Assembly: GCA_032164245.1 (NCBI GenBank)
Contig: JAVMKO010000001.1
Coordinates: 13,739,603-13,803,602 of the forward strand
DNA length: 64,000 nucleotides
Direction: 5' to 3'
Source: Sternotherus odoratus
Taxonomy: Eukaryota; Chordata; Testudines; Kinosternidae
Below, in pieces: positions 31,430-41,935 of this stretch. Numbering within the stretch: the first letter of the stretch is position 1; each line of letters begins with the position of its first letter. The notes beneath the pieces are model-generated. The model had not been told where the DNA came from, did not search any database, and saw only the letters and a list, made by a program, of their open reading frames with translations. The position numbers and the translations under genes are program-made.

Positions 31430-33215
31430 AACATAAGAATGGCCATACTGGGTTAAAACAAAGGTCCATCCAGCTAGTGTCCTGTCTTCTGACAGTGGAC
31501 AATGCCAGATGCCCCAGAGTGAGTGAACCTAACAGGTAATAATCAAGTGATCTCTCTCCTGCCATCCATCACCACCCTCTGACAAACAGAGGCTAGGGAC
31601 ACCATTCCTTACCCATCCTGGCTAATAACCATTAATGGACTTAAACTCCAGTTCTCTTTTAAACGCTGTTATATTCCTAGCCTTCACGACCTCCTCAGGC
31701 AAGGAGTTCCACAGGTTGACTGTGCGCTGTGTGAAGAACTTCCTTTTATTTGTTTTAAACTTGCTGCCCATTCATTTCATTTGGTGGCCCCTAGTTCTTG
31801 TATTATGCGAACAAGCAAATAACTTTTCCTTATTCACTTTCTCCGCACCACCCATGATTTTATATACGTCTACAGGCCCGGCGACAGGGGGGTACTACGG
31901 GTACAGCTGTACTGGGCCCCCCGACTTTAGGGGGCCCCCGGTACACAGCTGTACCCATTGTCGTCCCCCCTGTCGCCGGCCTGGAGAGCGGGGAAGGGGT
32001 GGGGAGGCGGTGCGGCTCTCCTCCGGACAGCGGCAGCAGCGCAGTCCGGGGGAGAAAGGGCGGGGGGAGGGGGAGAACAGCAAGGGCAGCTCACGCCGCT
32101 CCCGGGCTCTCGCTCCCGCTGCCGCCAGCTGTCAGCTGGGCTGGGGAGCGCCGGCTGGGCTGGGGGGGGGGGCGGCTAAAGGGGGGGGGAACCCAGCCGT
32201 TGTCGGCTGGGCTGGGGGGGCCCCGGCTGGGCTGGAGGGCCCCCCAAACTATCAGAGTAGGGGGCCCCCAAATTTCTGTCACCAGCCCTGTACCTCTATC
32301 ATATCCCCCCTTTAGTCTCCTCTTTTCCAAGCTGAAAAGTCCTAGCCTCTTTAATCTCTCCTCACATGGGATCTATTCCAAACTCCTAATAATTTTAGTT
32401 GCCCTTCTCTGAACCTTTTCTAATGCCAGTACTGTATATCTTTTTTGAGATGAGGAGACCACATCTGTACACAGTATTCAAGATGTGGATGCACCATGGA
32501 TTTAAATAAGGGCAATAACGTATTTTCTGTCCTATTCTCTATCCCTTTTTAAATTATTCCTAGCTTCTTGTTTGCTTTTTTGTCTACCACTGCACACTGC
32601 ATGGATGTCCTCAGAGAACTATCAACAAAGACTCCAAGAACCTTTTCCTGATTAGTTGTAGCTAAATTAGACCCCATTATACTGTATGTATAGTTGGGGT
32701 TATTTTTTCCAATGTGCATTACTTTACACTTATCTACATTAAATTTCAGTTGCCATTTTGTTACCCAATAGCTTAGTTTTGTGAGATCTTTTTGAAGTTC
32801 TTCACAGTCTGCTTTGGTCTTAACGATCTTGAGCAGTTTAGTATCATCTGCAAACTTTGCCACTTGACTGTTTACCCCTTCCTCCAAATCATTTATAAAT
32901 AAGTTGAATAGGATCGGTCCCAGGACTGACCCTGGGGGACAACACTAGTTACCCCTCTCCATTCGGAAAACTTACCATTTATTTCCTTCCCTTTGTTCCC
33001 TGTCTTTTAACCAGTTCTCAGTCCATGAAAGTATCTTCCCTCTTATCCCATTACAACTTAATTTACGTAAGAGCCTTTGGTGAGGGAACTTGTCAAAGGA
33101 TTTCCAGAATTCTAAGTACAATATGTTCACTGGATCCTCCTTATCCACATATTAGTTGACCCCTTCCGAGAACTCTAATAGCTTGACTTCAGAAGTTAGA
33201 TGATTTCCCCCTTGA
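31430..33215 (-). pseudogene. CR1 LINE copy, minus strand, ORF2 remnant
   Basis: On the plus strand it opens 'aacataagaatggccatact', the reversed CR1 3' end. It continues through the reversed 3' UTR into ORF2. The minus-strand frame 32549-32887 encodes KFADDTKL, the intact RT motif C, followed by ELQKDLTKLSYWVTKWQLKF and NVDKCKVMHIG, standard CR1 RT downstream motifs. The upstream part of ORF2 is missing (5' truncation near 33215). A hAT of 418 bp is inserted at 31873. Stops and frameshifts prevent function. Confidence 0.9.
31873..32290. mobile_element. hAT element with hairpin end, inserted in CR1
   Basis: The ends CAGGCCCGGCGACAG and CTGTCACCAGCCCTG are inverted repeats with 12 of 15 positions matching. 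The flanks TACGTCTA (31865-31872) and TACCTCTA (32291-32298) are an 8-bp duplication with one mismatch. The first ~105 bp folds into a strong hairpin: 'gggtacagctgtactgggcc' opposes 'cccggtacacagctgtaccc'. The interior is GC-rich, with G-runs and repeated 'gctgggctggggg'. Confidence 0.85.
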
Positions 33216-33253
33216 TTCTTTCTTTATATAGAAAAAGCAGATTTTAACTCAAA

Positions 33254-33324
33254 GGGCTGGTCCCCACTACCAGGGGGGATCGAGAGCAAATACGCAACTT
33301 CAGCTACGTGAATCAGACCAGCCC
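33254..33324. mobile_element. 71-bp deletion derivative of the Harbinger-like MITE
   Basis: The ends 'gggctggtccccact' and 'cagaccagccc' are inverted repeats flanked by AAA on both sides (33251-33253 and 33325-33327). The core 'acgcaacttcagctacgtga' is the stem of the elements at 28968 and 62650. The rest of the family interior is deleted. Confidence 0.75.
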
Positions 33325-33561
33325 AAAGTGTTTGACAGAGGCTCCTGGATCCAGCATCCTTATTTTTTATTGAAATGTTTTAAAGAGATTGTAATAAGTT
33401 TAGGCCTTCACACATTTTGTATTAAATTCAAATTTTAAATATAAGCCTGTTTTAAATGAAAAGAAAAATATAATTTAAATACAACCAAAAAAATTCAATA
33501 TAAATAAGAATCTGATTTACTTTGATTTTGTCAAAAAAATTCTGAATTTTTATCCACGCTG

Positions 33562-34662
33562 ACATGCATGTGAAGAGCGCTGTGGGTTCCTTCACAGCTC
33601 ATGCACAAGTTTTATAGTCTCAGTAGACTTCTATGCTTCATATTGTTTCTGAGATTGGGATCACAGTGTAATGAACTAGCTAATGGCATGGGTACTGCTG
33701 CCCTCTACTGGGCAGAACCAGAACTTTTTAGCCGACTGCCATAGGCCTCTTACTGTGACTGCAAATGGAGATTTTCCATGAGCTCATATGGGAAGGAGGG
33801 TTTGGAGCAGGAGGAGCTATGTTTTAGTCCCGCTGTTGTCTTGAAATTCAGTGTGGCTGAGATGTGCATCACTGTGATAGCTGGGAAGTTTCTATATGCC
33901 CAGAGATTTCTTCCAGTCTTTTGCCCAAGATCAGGACCCCAAATAATGTAGTTTTTTTCCCTCTGAACCAACAGGTACTGACCAGTGAAAAAGGAAGGAC
34001 TGCAGGACTAGTTATAAGTTAAGACATTATGGCAATGCCCATATTCCTGCTTATTTCCAATTCCACAAAGGCACCTGCTCACGCTGAAAGCTATTTTCCA
34101 GCAACAAGTAAAACAAGCTCTATTAGTGTGTTGGCGTGAGAAGCAGGAGGAGCGTTTCAGGGCACCACAAGAGAGAACTGATCCAGCACATTCTGGCTGC
34201 ACTGTGTCTGCTGTGTCTGACTCTCCTCAAAGTTGCAATTCCACAGTGTCTGCTCCATTGGGCTGGTGCCTCCCTGCTCTCTCAGGAGATGAACCAAGGA
34301 GCAGCTTTGGACTGTCACACAACAAGAGAACAGAAATCAATGACAATGCTCAACAGATGGAACCAGGGAGCAGGAGGTCACTAACCATTAACAACTGCTC
34401 AGCAGCAGAGGCGTTTGATGAGGGAGCCTGCAAAGAGTGGCACAAGGTCTTTAAACTCCATCAATAAGATCTTGCTACTATGAGAGGAGGACAGGGGAGC
34501 TCAAAGCAGAAAGGGAGGGTGGGGACTTACTTCCTCTTAGCTAAGAAAAGTATTTGGATTATTCCAAGGGGGGTAAGGGGAAGAAGATTAAGAAAGGGAA
34601 GATTATGGGTAGAAGACAAGTATGCTTGATGGCGAAGGGAAACGTGTTTGAGCTTGAGATCG
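33562..34662. other. Unassigned stretch
   Basis: No gene or repeat is recognised. Frames of 82-113 codons at 34126-34467 overlap in different phases and lack domains. Confidence 0.35.
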
Positions 34663-34670
34663 TTCATGAA

Positions 34671-35112
34671 CGGGGATCCTAGAAATCCATTTGCCATGGA
34701 AAAACACAGAATTTGCATTTTTAGAGACAATCTTTAGTTTTTAAATTTTGTGAAAAAAGAAAAACATATACGGTAGAACCCCACTGACTAGAGCTTCCGT
34801 TATCCGGCTCTCTGGCTTAACCGAACCAGGGCTGGCAGCCCGCGCCCTGGCCAGCGGGACTTGGGCTTCAGCTGAATTGCAATTCTATTCATTTTATTTT
34901 ATTATAATGATTGATGGCACTAACAGGCTTTGAACATGCTTAAAAATTACAAATATATCAATAAAACATTATGGTCAACTGACACCTATATATATATTGT
35001 GACTAGGGAAACTAAAGTTCAGTGTTTCATTTTAACCACAGAAAAACACAGATTCTTATGTTTTTTATCAGACAATTTTGGGATTTTTTATCACAGAAAA
35101 CTAGGATCCCTG
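34671..35112. mobile_element. hAT element with perfect 8-bp duplication
   Basis: The ends CGGGGATCCTAG and CTAGGATCCCTG are inverted repeats with one mismatch. TTCATGAA precedes (34663-34670) and follows (35113-35120) exactly. 'aaaaacacagaatttgcat' near the left mirrors 'cacagaaaaacacagattct' near the right. There is no transposase. A pogo/Tigger-like piece (about 34771-34885) lies inside. Confidence 0.9.
34771..34885. mobile_element. Pogo/Tigger-like 5' fragment inside a hAT
   Basis: 'cggtagaaccccactgacta' and 'ttccgttatccggctctctg' are terminal and subterminal motifs of pogo/Tigger-type elements. TA precedes the end at 34769-34770. The opposite end was not found, so this is a fragment. Confidence 0.5.
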
Positions 35113-35287
35113 TTCATGAATACTTCAAAGCTGGACTTTGTTCTGAACAGGGCAGGAAATTATGCACTGGAGTGTCATTGTAATACTGTAGGATTTATTA
35201 TTTTCACACTCAGCTCAAGAGTTGTACCTGCTGCTTACCAGGGAGAGCATCTGTTTGGATTTCATTAATTTGTGGCAGGGCTTTAGG

Positions 35288-35380
35288 CTCAGATCCTCCA
35301 AGGTATTTAGGCTTCTAACTTTCAGTGGATGCCGGGGACATAAATACTTTGAGGATCTGGGCTTTTAGTGCCTATGTATT
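35288..35380. repeat. Palindromic 'gatcctcaaaggtattta' element
   Basis: 'ctcagatcctccaaggtatt' pairs with 'aatactttgaggatctgggc' around a centre near 35326. It is a diverged single-stem MITE. Confidence 0.6.
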
Positions 35381-35394
35381 AGCAGGAGTGATGT

Positions 35395-35885
35395 CAGCAA
35401 GACCTGAGAAGTAATTCTTCACTCTACTCAGCACTGATAAGACCTCACCTGGAACCAGTTCTGGGCACCACATTTCAGGAAAGATGTGGACAAATTGGAG
35501 AAAGACCAGAGGAGAGCAACAAAAATTATGAAAGGTCTAGAAAACATGACCTATGAGGGGAAATTGAAAAAATTGGGTTTGTTTAGTCTGGAGAAGAGAA
35601 GACTTGGGGGAGGGGGGGGGGGAGGAGAGACATGATAACAGTCTTCAAGTACATAAAAGGTTGTTAGAAAGAGGAGGGTGATAAATCATTCTCATTATTC
35701 ACTGAGGACAGGATGAGAAGTAATGGGCTTAAATTGCAGCAAGTGAGATTTAGGTTGGACATTAGGAAAATCTTCCTGTCAGTGTAGTTAAGCACTGGAA
35801 CAAATTACTTAGGGAGGTTGTGGAATTTCCTTCATTGGAGATTTTTAAGAACAGGTTGGACATTCACCTGTCAGGGATGGTCTAG
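35395..35885 (+). mobile_element. CR1 3' region copy
   Basis: 'gatgtggacaaattggagaa', 'gagagcaacaaaaattatga', 'tgtttagtctggagaagaga' and 'atttaggttggacattagga' follow CR1 ORF2-end/3' UTR order. A G-run sits at 35608-35622. The terminal CR1 tail is missing after 'cagggatggtctagaga'. Confidence 0.85.
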
Positions 35886-35929
35886 AGATCTATCAATCTC
35901 TCTCTCTCTCTTTTGTATATATGTAAAAA

Positions 35930-36140
35930 TAGTAGGTAAAGTACTAGACTGATACCTTGGTTCAATTCCTGGCTCTACTGCTGGTATGCTATATGACAAC
36001 AGACAAGTTACCTCACATCACTGCCTCAGTTTTTCCATTTGTAAAATGGGGATAACTATACTGATCTCCTTTTCCAAGTGCTTTGAGATCTAGGGATGAA
36101 AAGTGCTATGTGAGAGCTACGTACACATTTGTTCATCCCA
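35930..36140 (+). repeat. MIR SINE, nearly full length
   Basis: 'aggtaaagtactagactgat' (head), 'ttggttcaattcctggctct', 'gacaagttacctcacatcac', 'ccatttgtaaaatggggata' and 'gctttgagatctagggatga' run in MIR order. It is the best-preserved MIR in the window. Confidence 0.75.
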
Positions 36141-37072
36141 GAGTATTTAATCACAGCAGAGAGTAAATTCCTCTTAAAAAGTTACTTGACTCTTTGCCTT
36201 TTGCATTACGGAAAGATCTTCTAGCTACCTTTGTTTGACATCAACATAAAGCTTTAAATCTCACTTGGCGACGGCTGCCCAAATATTTACATAGTGCGTT
36301 TCTGAGGAAAGTTTTACGTAGAGAGGCTGACAGTTGTTTTGCACTGTTATGTGAACCATTTTAGCCGCTCACCTCTTCTCCATTCATCTGGACTCTAACG
36401 CCCAACATTGGCTCAGAGTCTCCTACAGACTGTCCCCAACATACTCTGGAAATGTACCCGAACACTCAGTTAAATTCTGGTCACAGGTCAGCCTCCCAGT
36501 ATATTACCATGAGTGTGCACTGTTCATAGAACTGTTGGATCCAACACAAATACTGTTCTTTAAAAAAAGAAACAGTTGCAAAGTGATCCCTTTTCAGCTG
36601 CTCTTCAAAAAAAAAAATTCTTGTAGGTGAAAACTGCCACACTAAATAACTCAAAGGCACAAAATGCAAATGCTATCTACTTTGGCAGTTCTATAAATAT
36701 CACTGGCACATTTCATTAGCAGTTGACTGTGGAAATAAAGAGAATACGGTGTATTCTTCTGTGACTCAAATAAAAAATTATAATTGGAAGCAGAATATTT
36801 CCTAAATGCTTGCTGCATGCACAGGAGGTAATTACTGTACTGGATACACAAAAACCTGTGTCACCGGAGCGTGTTGTTTGGACAGATTCATTGAAGGAAG
36901 GCGGCAGGAGAAATTGATTCCTTGATTAAAGGGGTACTATTGGCTTAAAAATCATGCTCCTGTCTGAAAACTTTCAACTGACTCATAGTATTAGGATTCC
37001 TAAATTGCTAGATCTGGAAGAGATGAGAGAGAAAAAATACTTTGGTTTACTTTGTGCTTTTACCAGTGCTTT
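36141..37072. other. Unassigned stretch
   Basis: No gene or repeat recognised. Confidence 0.35.
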
Positions 37073-37495
37073 GGCCCTGATTCAAGAAAGCATGACAAGA
37101 TGGACAGGTGCTTCAGAAGCCCCAGCATACAAGGGGTTAACCCAGTCCCCTGCTTGTCACATGGTTGACTGGCATAAGGATATAAAAGTAGAAGGGAAGT
37201 GGCTGTCCAAGGGACTGCCTTGGGGAACAGTGCAACTTTCCCCTCCCAGCTGGCTAAGAAGCCAGAAAAGTCCCAGACCTTTGAGATCTATTGTTCTGAG
37301 TGGCTTGTTTACTTTTAGAATCCTTTGTTTTGTGATTTATTAAAAGGAAGCCTTGAGAAAAATGACTGAGAGTTATTCATCTTCCCCAGCTGGTGGGTCG
37401 GCCCACTGGCCTACAATCCATGTTAGGAAAAACTCTTTACACATGTGTTTAAAGTGAGGCATGTGTTTACATGCTTTTCAGAATCAGGGCCTTTG
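37073..37495. mobile_element. Palindromic MITE with an LTR-like insert
   Basis: The left end 'ggccctgattcaagaaagca' (about 37073-37092) is the inverse of the right end 'tgcttttcagaatcagggcc' (about 37470-37490). The right arm adds 'catgtgtttaaagtgaggca', matching the family at 40454. In other copies the arms adjoin. Here about 345 bp of unrelated sequence separates them. Confidence 0.55.
37093..37441 (+). mobile_element. Candidate solo LTR
   Basis: The insert starts TGACAAG and ends TTTACA. It contains a TATA box (TATAAAAG at 37181-37188) and a weak poly(A) signal (ATTAAA at 37339-37344), in LTR order and at LTR spacing. 'catg' occurs at both edges (37091-37094 and 37442-37445) and may be a short target duplication. 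The 129-codon frame at 36954-37343 is not supported by any domain. Confidence 0.35.
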
Positions 37496-39194
37496 GGCCC
37501 AGTCATTTTCCATGCTTTCCTTTGTACAGTCTGCTAGTTCAGCCACTTGCCCCTGTTGTTTGTATGGATGGGTCTTTCATGTAGCACCAGGGGAGAGAAG
37601 AAACATTTTCAAAAGAGAGGAAAAAGTGATCATAGAACTACAAAAACTGGCACAATTGGAAATACTTCTGTCACTTAGGGTTTAACGGACAAGGATTCAA
37701 GTGGACGTGTATCTGGACGTGGACGTGTTTGTAAACTGCTCTGAGATCCCCAGATAGAAAGCAATAAAGAAATGCAAAGTACTGTTCTCATATTTGTTCT
37801 ATTACTATAAAATACTTAGGATCTTTGGTAGAAGAGGCTAATAATGATTAGGAACCAGCGCCCTAAATAATATTTTAGCAGCAAGTCCTGCGAAGTCCCG
37901 GTGCCACTTTGGAGTAAGAAGACACTAAAACCAGGGGCACGCTGTGGGTTAATCTTTCAGTCACAGCTATTCATGCTGTTCTTTATCAAGAATGCTAGTC
38001 AGCAGTCTGTGCTAGAAGAGGTTAATTTTAAGCCTTGTGGTTCTTCCCTAGGAAGGAGGATGATCTTAGTTCTCTAAGCCCTGTCCTCAAGCATTTGCCA
38101 TCTACTAAACGTCTTTCTGTAGTAGAACTGACTAGGGTCTATGGTACCCCTTTAAAGCAATGGCAGCAACAGGAAGCATCCCCTATAAAATTAATGACAA
38201 CCTTAACTTTGGAGCCCTGGCCATAGATCCATGACAGATATCCCAAATGTCATACATTTCCAAAGTGCCACAACAGAGAAAAACACAGGTGACAGACATA
38301 CAATTAGATACGGAGATCATAAAACGCTGAATGTTCCTAGTGTCCTCTAAAGCTGAATATAGGTAAATAGTTAGTAGGGAAGATGCCAGCAGGTGGCACT
38401 GAAAAATATGTGGTATTGTTCCTGGGTTTTGTAGCCTATATGCAACTTATGTGTAATGCAGATGGCTTCCTTTGTGCAGCTTTTTACATCAGTTCTTAAT
38501 GGTAAGAAAAAAAAACCACATAGTGATATTTGTGTGTTTCTGAGACCATTACATCCCAGACCAGGGGAGTGACCTGATATTGGGGAAGCTCCAATTTCAG
38601 TCCTGGCCCTTTAAAATTCCTCCTCTCCTGCAGGAAAGGCATGGTGGTGGTGTGGCTATAAACAGGCCTTCAGTGTTATTCAATGGACTTCACCTGGCAG
38701 AGCAGAGCATCCCCTGCACAACGGGAAGTATTTTGAAGGGCCGGGAATGCGGAATATTGCATACATTTCTGTGAATGTCAATGCCAAGAAGACAACAACA
38801 AATAAGAGGGAATTTAAGAGTCCTTTAACAAAAATGAGTAAGTGGTTAGTTAGGAGGACTGACTTCTCGGGAGGAAAGATTAAAACACAAAGTATGTGTA
38901 GCCTAAGGGGAATAACTTAACTATTTGCATGACGGGAACAGCAACAAGGGGTGAAATTATTGTGGGCTATAAGTGGAGTGAAACAGGAATAACGGGATGA
39001 AATTAAACCAGGAGTAACATGTTCCCTCGACTGTCCTCTTTCCCCAGCACTTCCTCTCTATGCCTTTCCTTACGTTTTGAGCAATACTGCCCCAGGAGCT
39101 GCTGAGTTCACTGTTTTACCTTGACAGCTGCCACAAGAACTCTTGGCCTACACTTTCTTCCTAAGTGGGGAGGGTGCCACTTGTGCCTAGGTGA
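37496..39194. other. Mostly unassigned; MIR tail scrap
   Basis: 'ctgagatccccagatagaaa' followed by 'gcaataaagaaatgcaaag' (about 37742-37780) is the end of a MIR-like SINE. No gene is recognised. Confidence 0.35.
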
Positions 39195-39477
39195 CCCCGG
39201 GCACATCTCCACAGCAATTGCGAGGCGTGACGGCAGTACACGTGGGCACCCCCAAGCTAGCTTTGACTGAGCTAGCTCATTAGCAACAGCACCGTAGGCG
39301 TGGCAACACGAGTGGCAGGATGAGCTAGCTGCCTGAGTACAATACTGCCCTGGCACCATGGGTACGTAGGCAGGAGATTACTCCATGCTGCCGCGGCTAC
39401 GCTGCTGTTTTTAGCAGCTAGCTGGATCAAAGCTAGCTTGGCGACGCTGTCCCGGTTACAGTGTAGACACACCCTGC
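39195..39477. mobile_element. MITE with 'tgtagacacaccc' end
   Basis: The left 'gggcacatctccacagcaat' and right 'acagtgtagacacaccc' are loosely inverted. 'gagctagctcattagcaaca' and 'gctagctttgactgagcta' stems lie in the left half, and 'agctagcttggcgacgctgt' in the right. It is similar in style to the element at 23220. Confidence 0.5.
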
Positions 39478-39559
39478 GGTTCCCAAGGTACTTACACACT
39501 TTTGAAAATCTTCCCCAAGTGAATTTCTGCACAGGTTGTTTCTTCCACAAGCACGAAGG

Positions 39560-39632
39560 GACAAAAGGGCCCAGGTTCAACAAAGCATGTGCTTACGCCC
39601 TTTTGTTTTTGATAGGCCTTGCTGAATCAGGG
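39560..39632. repeat. Palindromic 'gattcagcaaggc' MITE, degraded
   Basis: 'gggcccaggttcaacaaagc' pairs with 'ggccttgctgaatcagggcc'. The centre is partly lost. Confidence 0.6.
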
Positions 39633-40453
39633 CCAAGTGAACTTTCTCCATCTGTCTCCTCAGACCCTTATGTCTGTTTGCAACACAACGGCGAGATTCT
39701 CAAATGTGAAGACCTAGCACGCCACGTCTAAAACCCAAACTACGCAGTATTTGACCATGTAGTTAGAATGGATTCTTAGTCGGACACTGTACTTTAAGCC
39801 AACCAGCGTACTACCCAACAGACTTCTGGATCTGCTTACCAGTGGTATATGTTTGAGGAATGCTGGCCTCAAGGGTCTACTTTCAACAGTATCCTGAGAT
39901 AAGGATTTTCTTTCCTGGTCATGCCGGTTTCCTCACCAGAATGATTGCTGTTGTTTTATGTCAGCGATCACTTTCCTCTCTGAAAATAATACGTGTCTAT
40001 AACCTTTGAAAAACAAAGGAAACCTGGACACTCCCCTCCCCGTTCTTCCTTTCACGAATCCGACATTGTTTCAAAGAATTGGGGCATTTTAAATATTTAT
40101 GTGTTGCCATTTCAATTATTTCACCCACCCACCCTTCAAACAGACCCTGCCTAGGAAAACAGGTTGTGTGGGCGAACACATTTTAACAACACCCATTTCC
40201 AAACACTAGTATAGCGAGAGTTTAACCCCTTTGAGGCATGTTAGGTAGCCTAGGTTCCAGGGCTAGGGTGGACCATGAACAGCTAGCAGGTTTTTCATTA
40301 TGACCCATTTTCTTAGTCTGAGACATGGCCAAAGATTCATTGGTCCCAACGTCAGACCTCTCCAATGCTGCTCAGTTTGCAAAATACTCTGCATTTGGAT
40401 GTGGACCCTGAAAATGCTTCTTCCTTCCCATCTGCATGGCTCCTTGCCATATA
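39633..40453. other. Unassigned stretch
   Basis: No gene or repeat recognised. Confidence 0.35.
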
Positions 40454-40560
40454 GGCTTCCATTCAGCAAGGCAGTTAAGCACATGCTTCACTTTAAGCAC
40501 ATGCTCAAATCCATCTTGCAAAGTTCAGCATGTGCTTTAGTGCTAATCTGGATCAGGGCC
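40454..40560. mobile_element. Palindromic 'gattcagcaaggc' MITE
   Basis: 'ttccattcagcaaggcagtt' and 'aagcacatgcttcactttaa' on the left pair with 'cagcatgtgctttagtgcta' and 'atctggatcagggcc' on the right. It is nearly complete. Confidence 0.7.
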
Positions 40561-40759
40561 TTGCTGCCCATCCAGCCTTTCCTTATGGTTGACCCTGGAA
40601 AGTGTTGCTCCTGTCCAACGTCTGAACTTTTAATGTAATTGTTACAAACACCTCAATATGATAAGAGCTATAGAACTGGAATAAATAATAAATAAATGAA
40701 TAATCTATCCTGTCAGGACACCTGCTCCACCCTCTGCCAGCTCAGGGTTGTTCTCTGCA

Positions 40760-40895
40760 GTACATTTTACTAGTGCTTTGTCCAGACTAGGTTAAAATGA
40801 GTCAAGTGATGGGGCTTCCACCACTTCCCTTAGGAGCCTATTGCATAGGCTAATAGATCTAATAGGTCAGTTTCTGCCTAGAGCTGACTGCTACT
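40760..40895 (-). repeat. Old CR1/L3-like fragment
   Basis: 'gatggggcttccaccacttc' and 'ggctaatagatctaataggt' match the reversed 3' region of older CR1/L3-type LINEs. The fragment is short and diverged. Confidence 0.5.
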
Positions 40896-41216
40896 GCTGC
40901 TAATAGAGGGAACCCTGAAGTCACTCAGAAATGTTCTGCTCAGCTGCTTGTGACTCCTGACTGTGAAGTTGACATACTGTGTGTGCCGAACGCCGGGAAA
41001 TGGCTTTAGGTGTCTTGGAAGACACTTGATCAATGTTCCAGCTTAACACAGCAATGTAAAGAGGAAATACTACCACTGCTCTGCTTGCTGCATGCATTGC
41101 AAGTGTGTGGGGGGGGCAGGGGGGAGGAGAATCTACTGGCCGTGCCAACAGAAACAACATGAATGGACTTGACAGGGGTATACTGTCCTTACTGCACATA
41201 TATGGGCTTCATATGA
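40896..41216. other. Unassigned stretch
   Basis: No recognisable gene or repeat. A short G-run lies near 41109. Confidence 0.3.
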
Positions 41217-41530
41217 ATTATTATTTGTATGATAGAAGCATCCAGAGACTGTAATGAGGGAGTGAGGTGCCATTGTGCTAGACATTAGACAAACATAGTT
41301 AAAGAGACCCGAAGAGCTTACAAGTCACGTTAATGACAAGACACAACAGCGACAAAGAGTCTTGTAGCACCTTATAGACTAACAGATTTTAGGGATCACG
41401 AGCTCATGATCCCAAAAATCGGTTAGTCTATAAGGTGCTACAAGACTCTTTGTTGCTTTTGCAGATCCAGACTAACACGGCTACACCCCTGATACAAGAC
41501 ACAACAGGTGGATGAAAGAAACATACCCTT
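41217..41530 (-). repeat. L2/MIR-type 3' tail, interrupted
   Basis: 'aattattatttgtatgatag', 'tgccattgtgctagacatta' and 'cccgaagagcttacaagtca' are the reversed tail shared by L2 and MIR. The host resumes after a 144-bp insertion (41350-41493). Confidence 0.65.
41350..41493. mobile_element. Hairpin retroposon with 14-bp duplication
   Basis: ACAAGACACAACAG stands immediately before (41336-41349) and after (41494-41507) the element. Arms of about 48 nt ('caaagagtcttgtagcacct' and 'aggtgctacaagactctttg') form a hairpin with a loop near 41401-41405. A tail 'cagatccagactaacacggc' 'tacacccctgat' follows. I recall this sequence as a common reptile repeat, possibly Penelope-like, but did not verify it. 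The long duplication points to a retroposition-type insertion. Confidence 0.75.
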
Positions 41531-41544
41531 ATGTATATTGTAGG

Positions 41545-41645
41545 CTTCTTGGGGCAGGGACTTTGTGTCCGGTGTCTGTACAGTGCCTAGCAATGGGGCT
41601 CTTAGACACTTCAGCAGTACAAGAAAACAGGAAGAAGAAGTAGAA
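41545..41645 (+). repeat. L2/MIR-type 3' tail
   Basis: 'ttcttggggcagggactttg', 'gtctgtacagtgcctagcaa' and a GAA-rich end are the plus-strand tail of L2/MIR. Confidence 0.65.
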
Positions 41646-41839
41646 GAAGAAAGAGGTGAGGGGTTGGTTGGGAGGGAGGATGAGGAAGGAGTATGTTTTT
41701 GCGTAGATCTGAAGAGCATCCAACATTGGGGAGGTTGGCTGACGGAGGTTTGAGAATATCTCTCTGTGTTTTGATACCTGGGACCAGACATCACATCCCC
41801 TCCCCTCATTAGTCCCAATTTTTAGTGCGGAAATCCTCA

Positions 41840-41935
41840 GTGACCAAGAGACAGTCTGATCTAGGGAACAGGACTCGGAGCCAGAGTTCTGATCTCTGTT
41901 CTACCCCTGATCTGCTGCATGATCTTAGACATTAT
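41840..41935 (+). repeat. MIR SINE fragment
   Basis: 'acagtctgatctagggaaca', 'ctcggagccagagttctgat' and 'gctgcatgatcttagacat' follow MIR head and core order. Confidence 0.6.

Larger units (their letters stand above)
30735..33561. mobile_element. AT-rich hAT-like element split by later insertions
   Basis: The left end begins CAGGGCAGACTGATTTTAAA. The right end finishes 'ttttatccacgctg', close to a known turtle terminus CAGGGTGGATAAAA in reverse. Flanking 8-mers atatatat (30727-30734) and acatgcat (33562-33569) agree at 5 of 8 positions, and all three differences are transitions, as in an old duplication. The left arm (to about 31300) and right arm (from about 33335) are both A/T-rich. Between them lie a palindromic piece, a CR1 and a small MITE. 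This reconstruction is an inference. Confidence 0.4.

Noticed and set aside
31635..32315. 226-codon plus-strand frame
   Set aside because: It runs antisense through CR1 and then into the GC-rich hAT.
36954..37343. 129-codon frame with a plausible start
   Set aside because: It overlaps the MITE arm and LTR-like block and has no domain.
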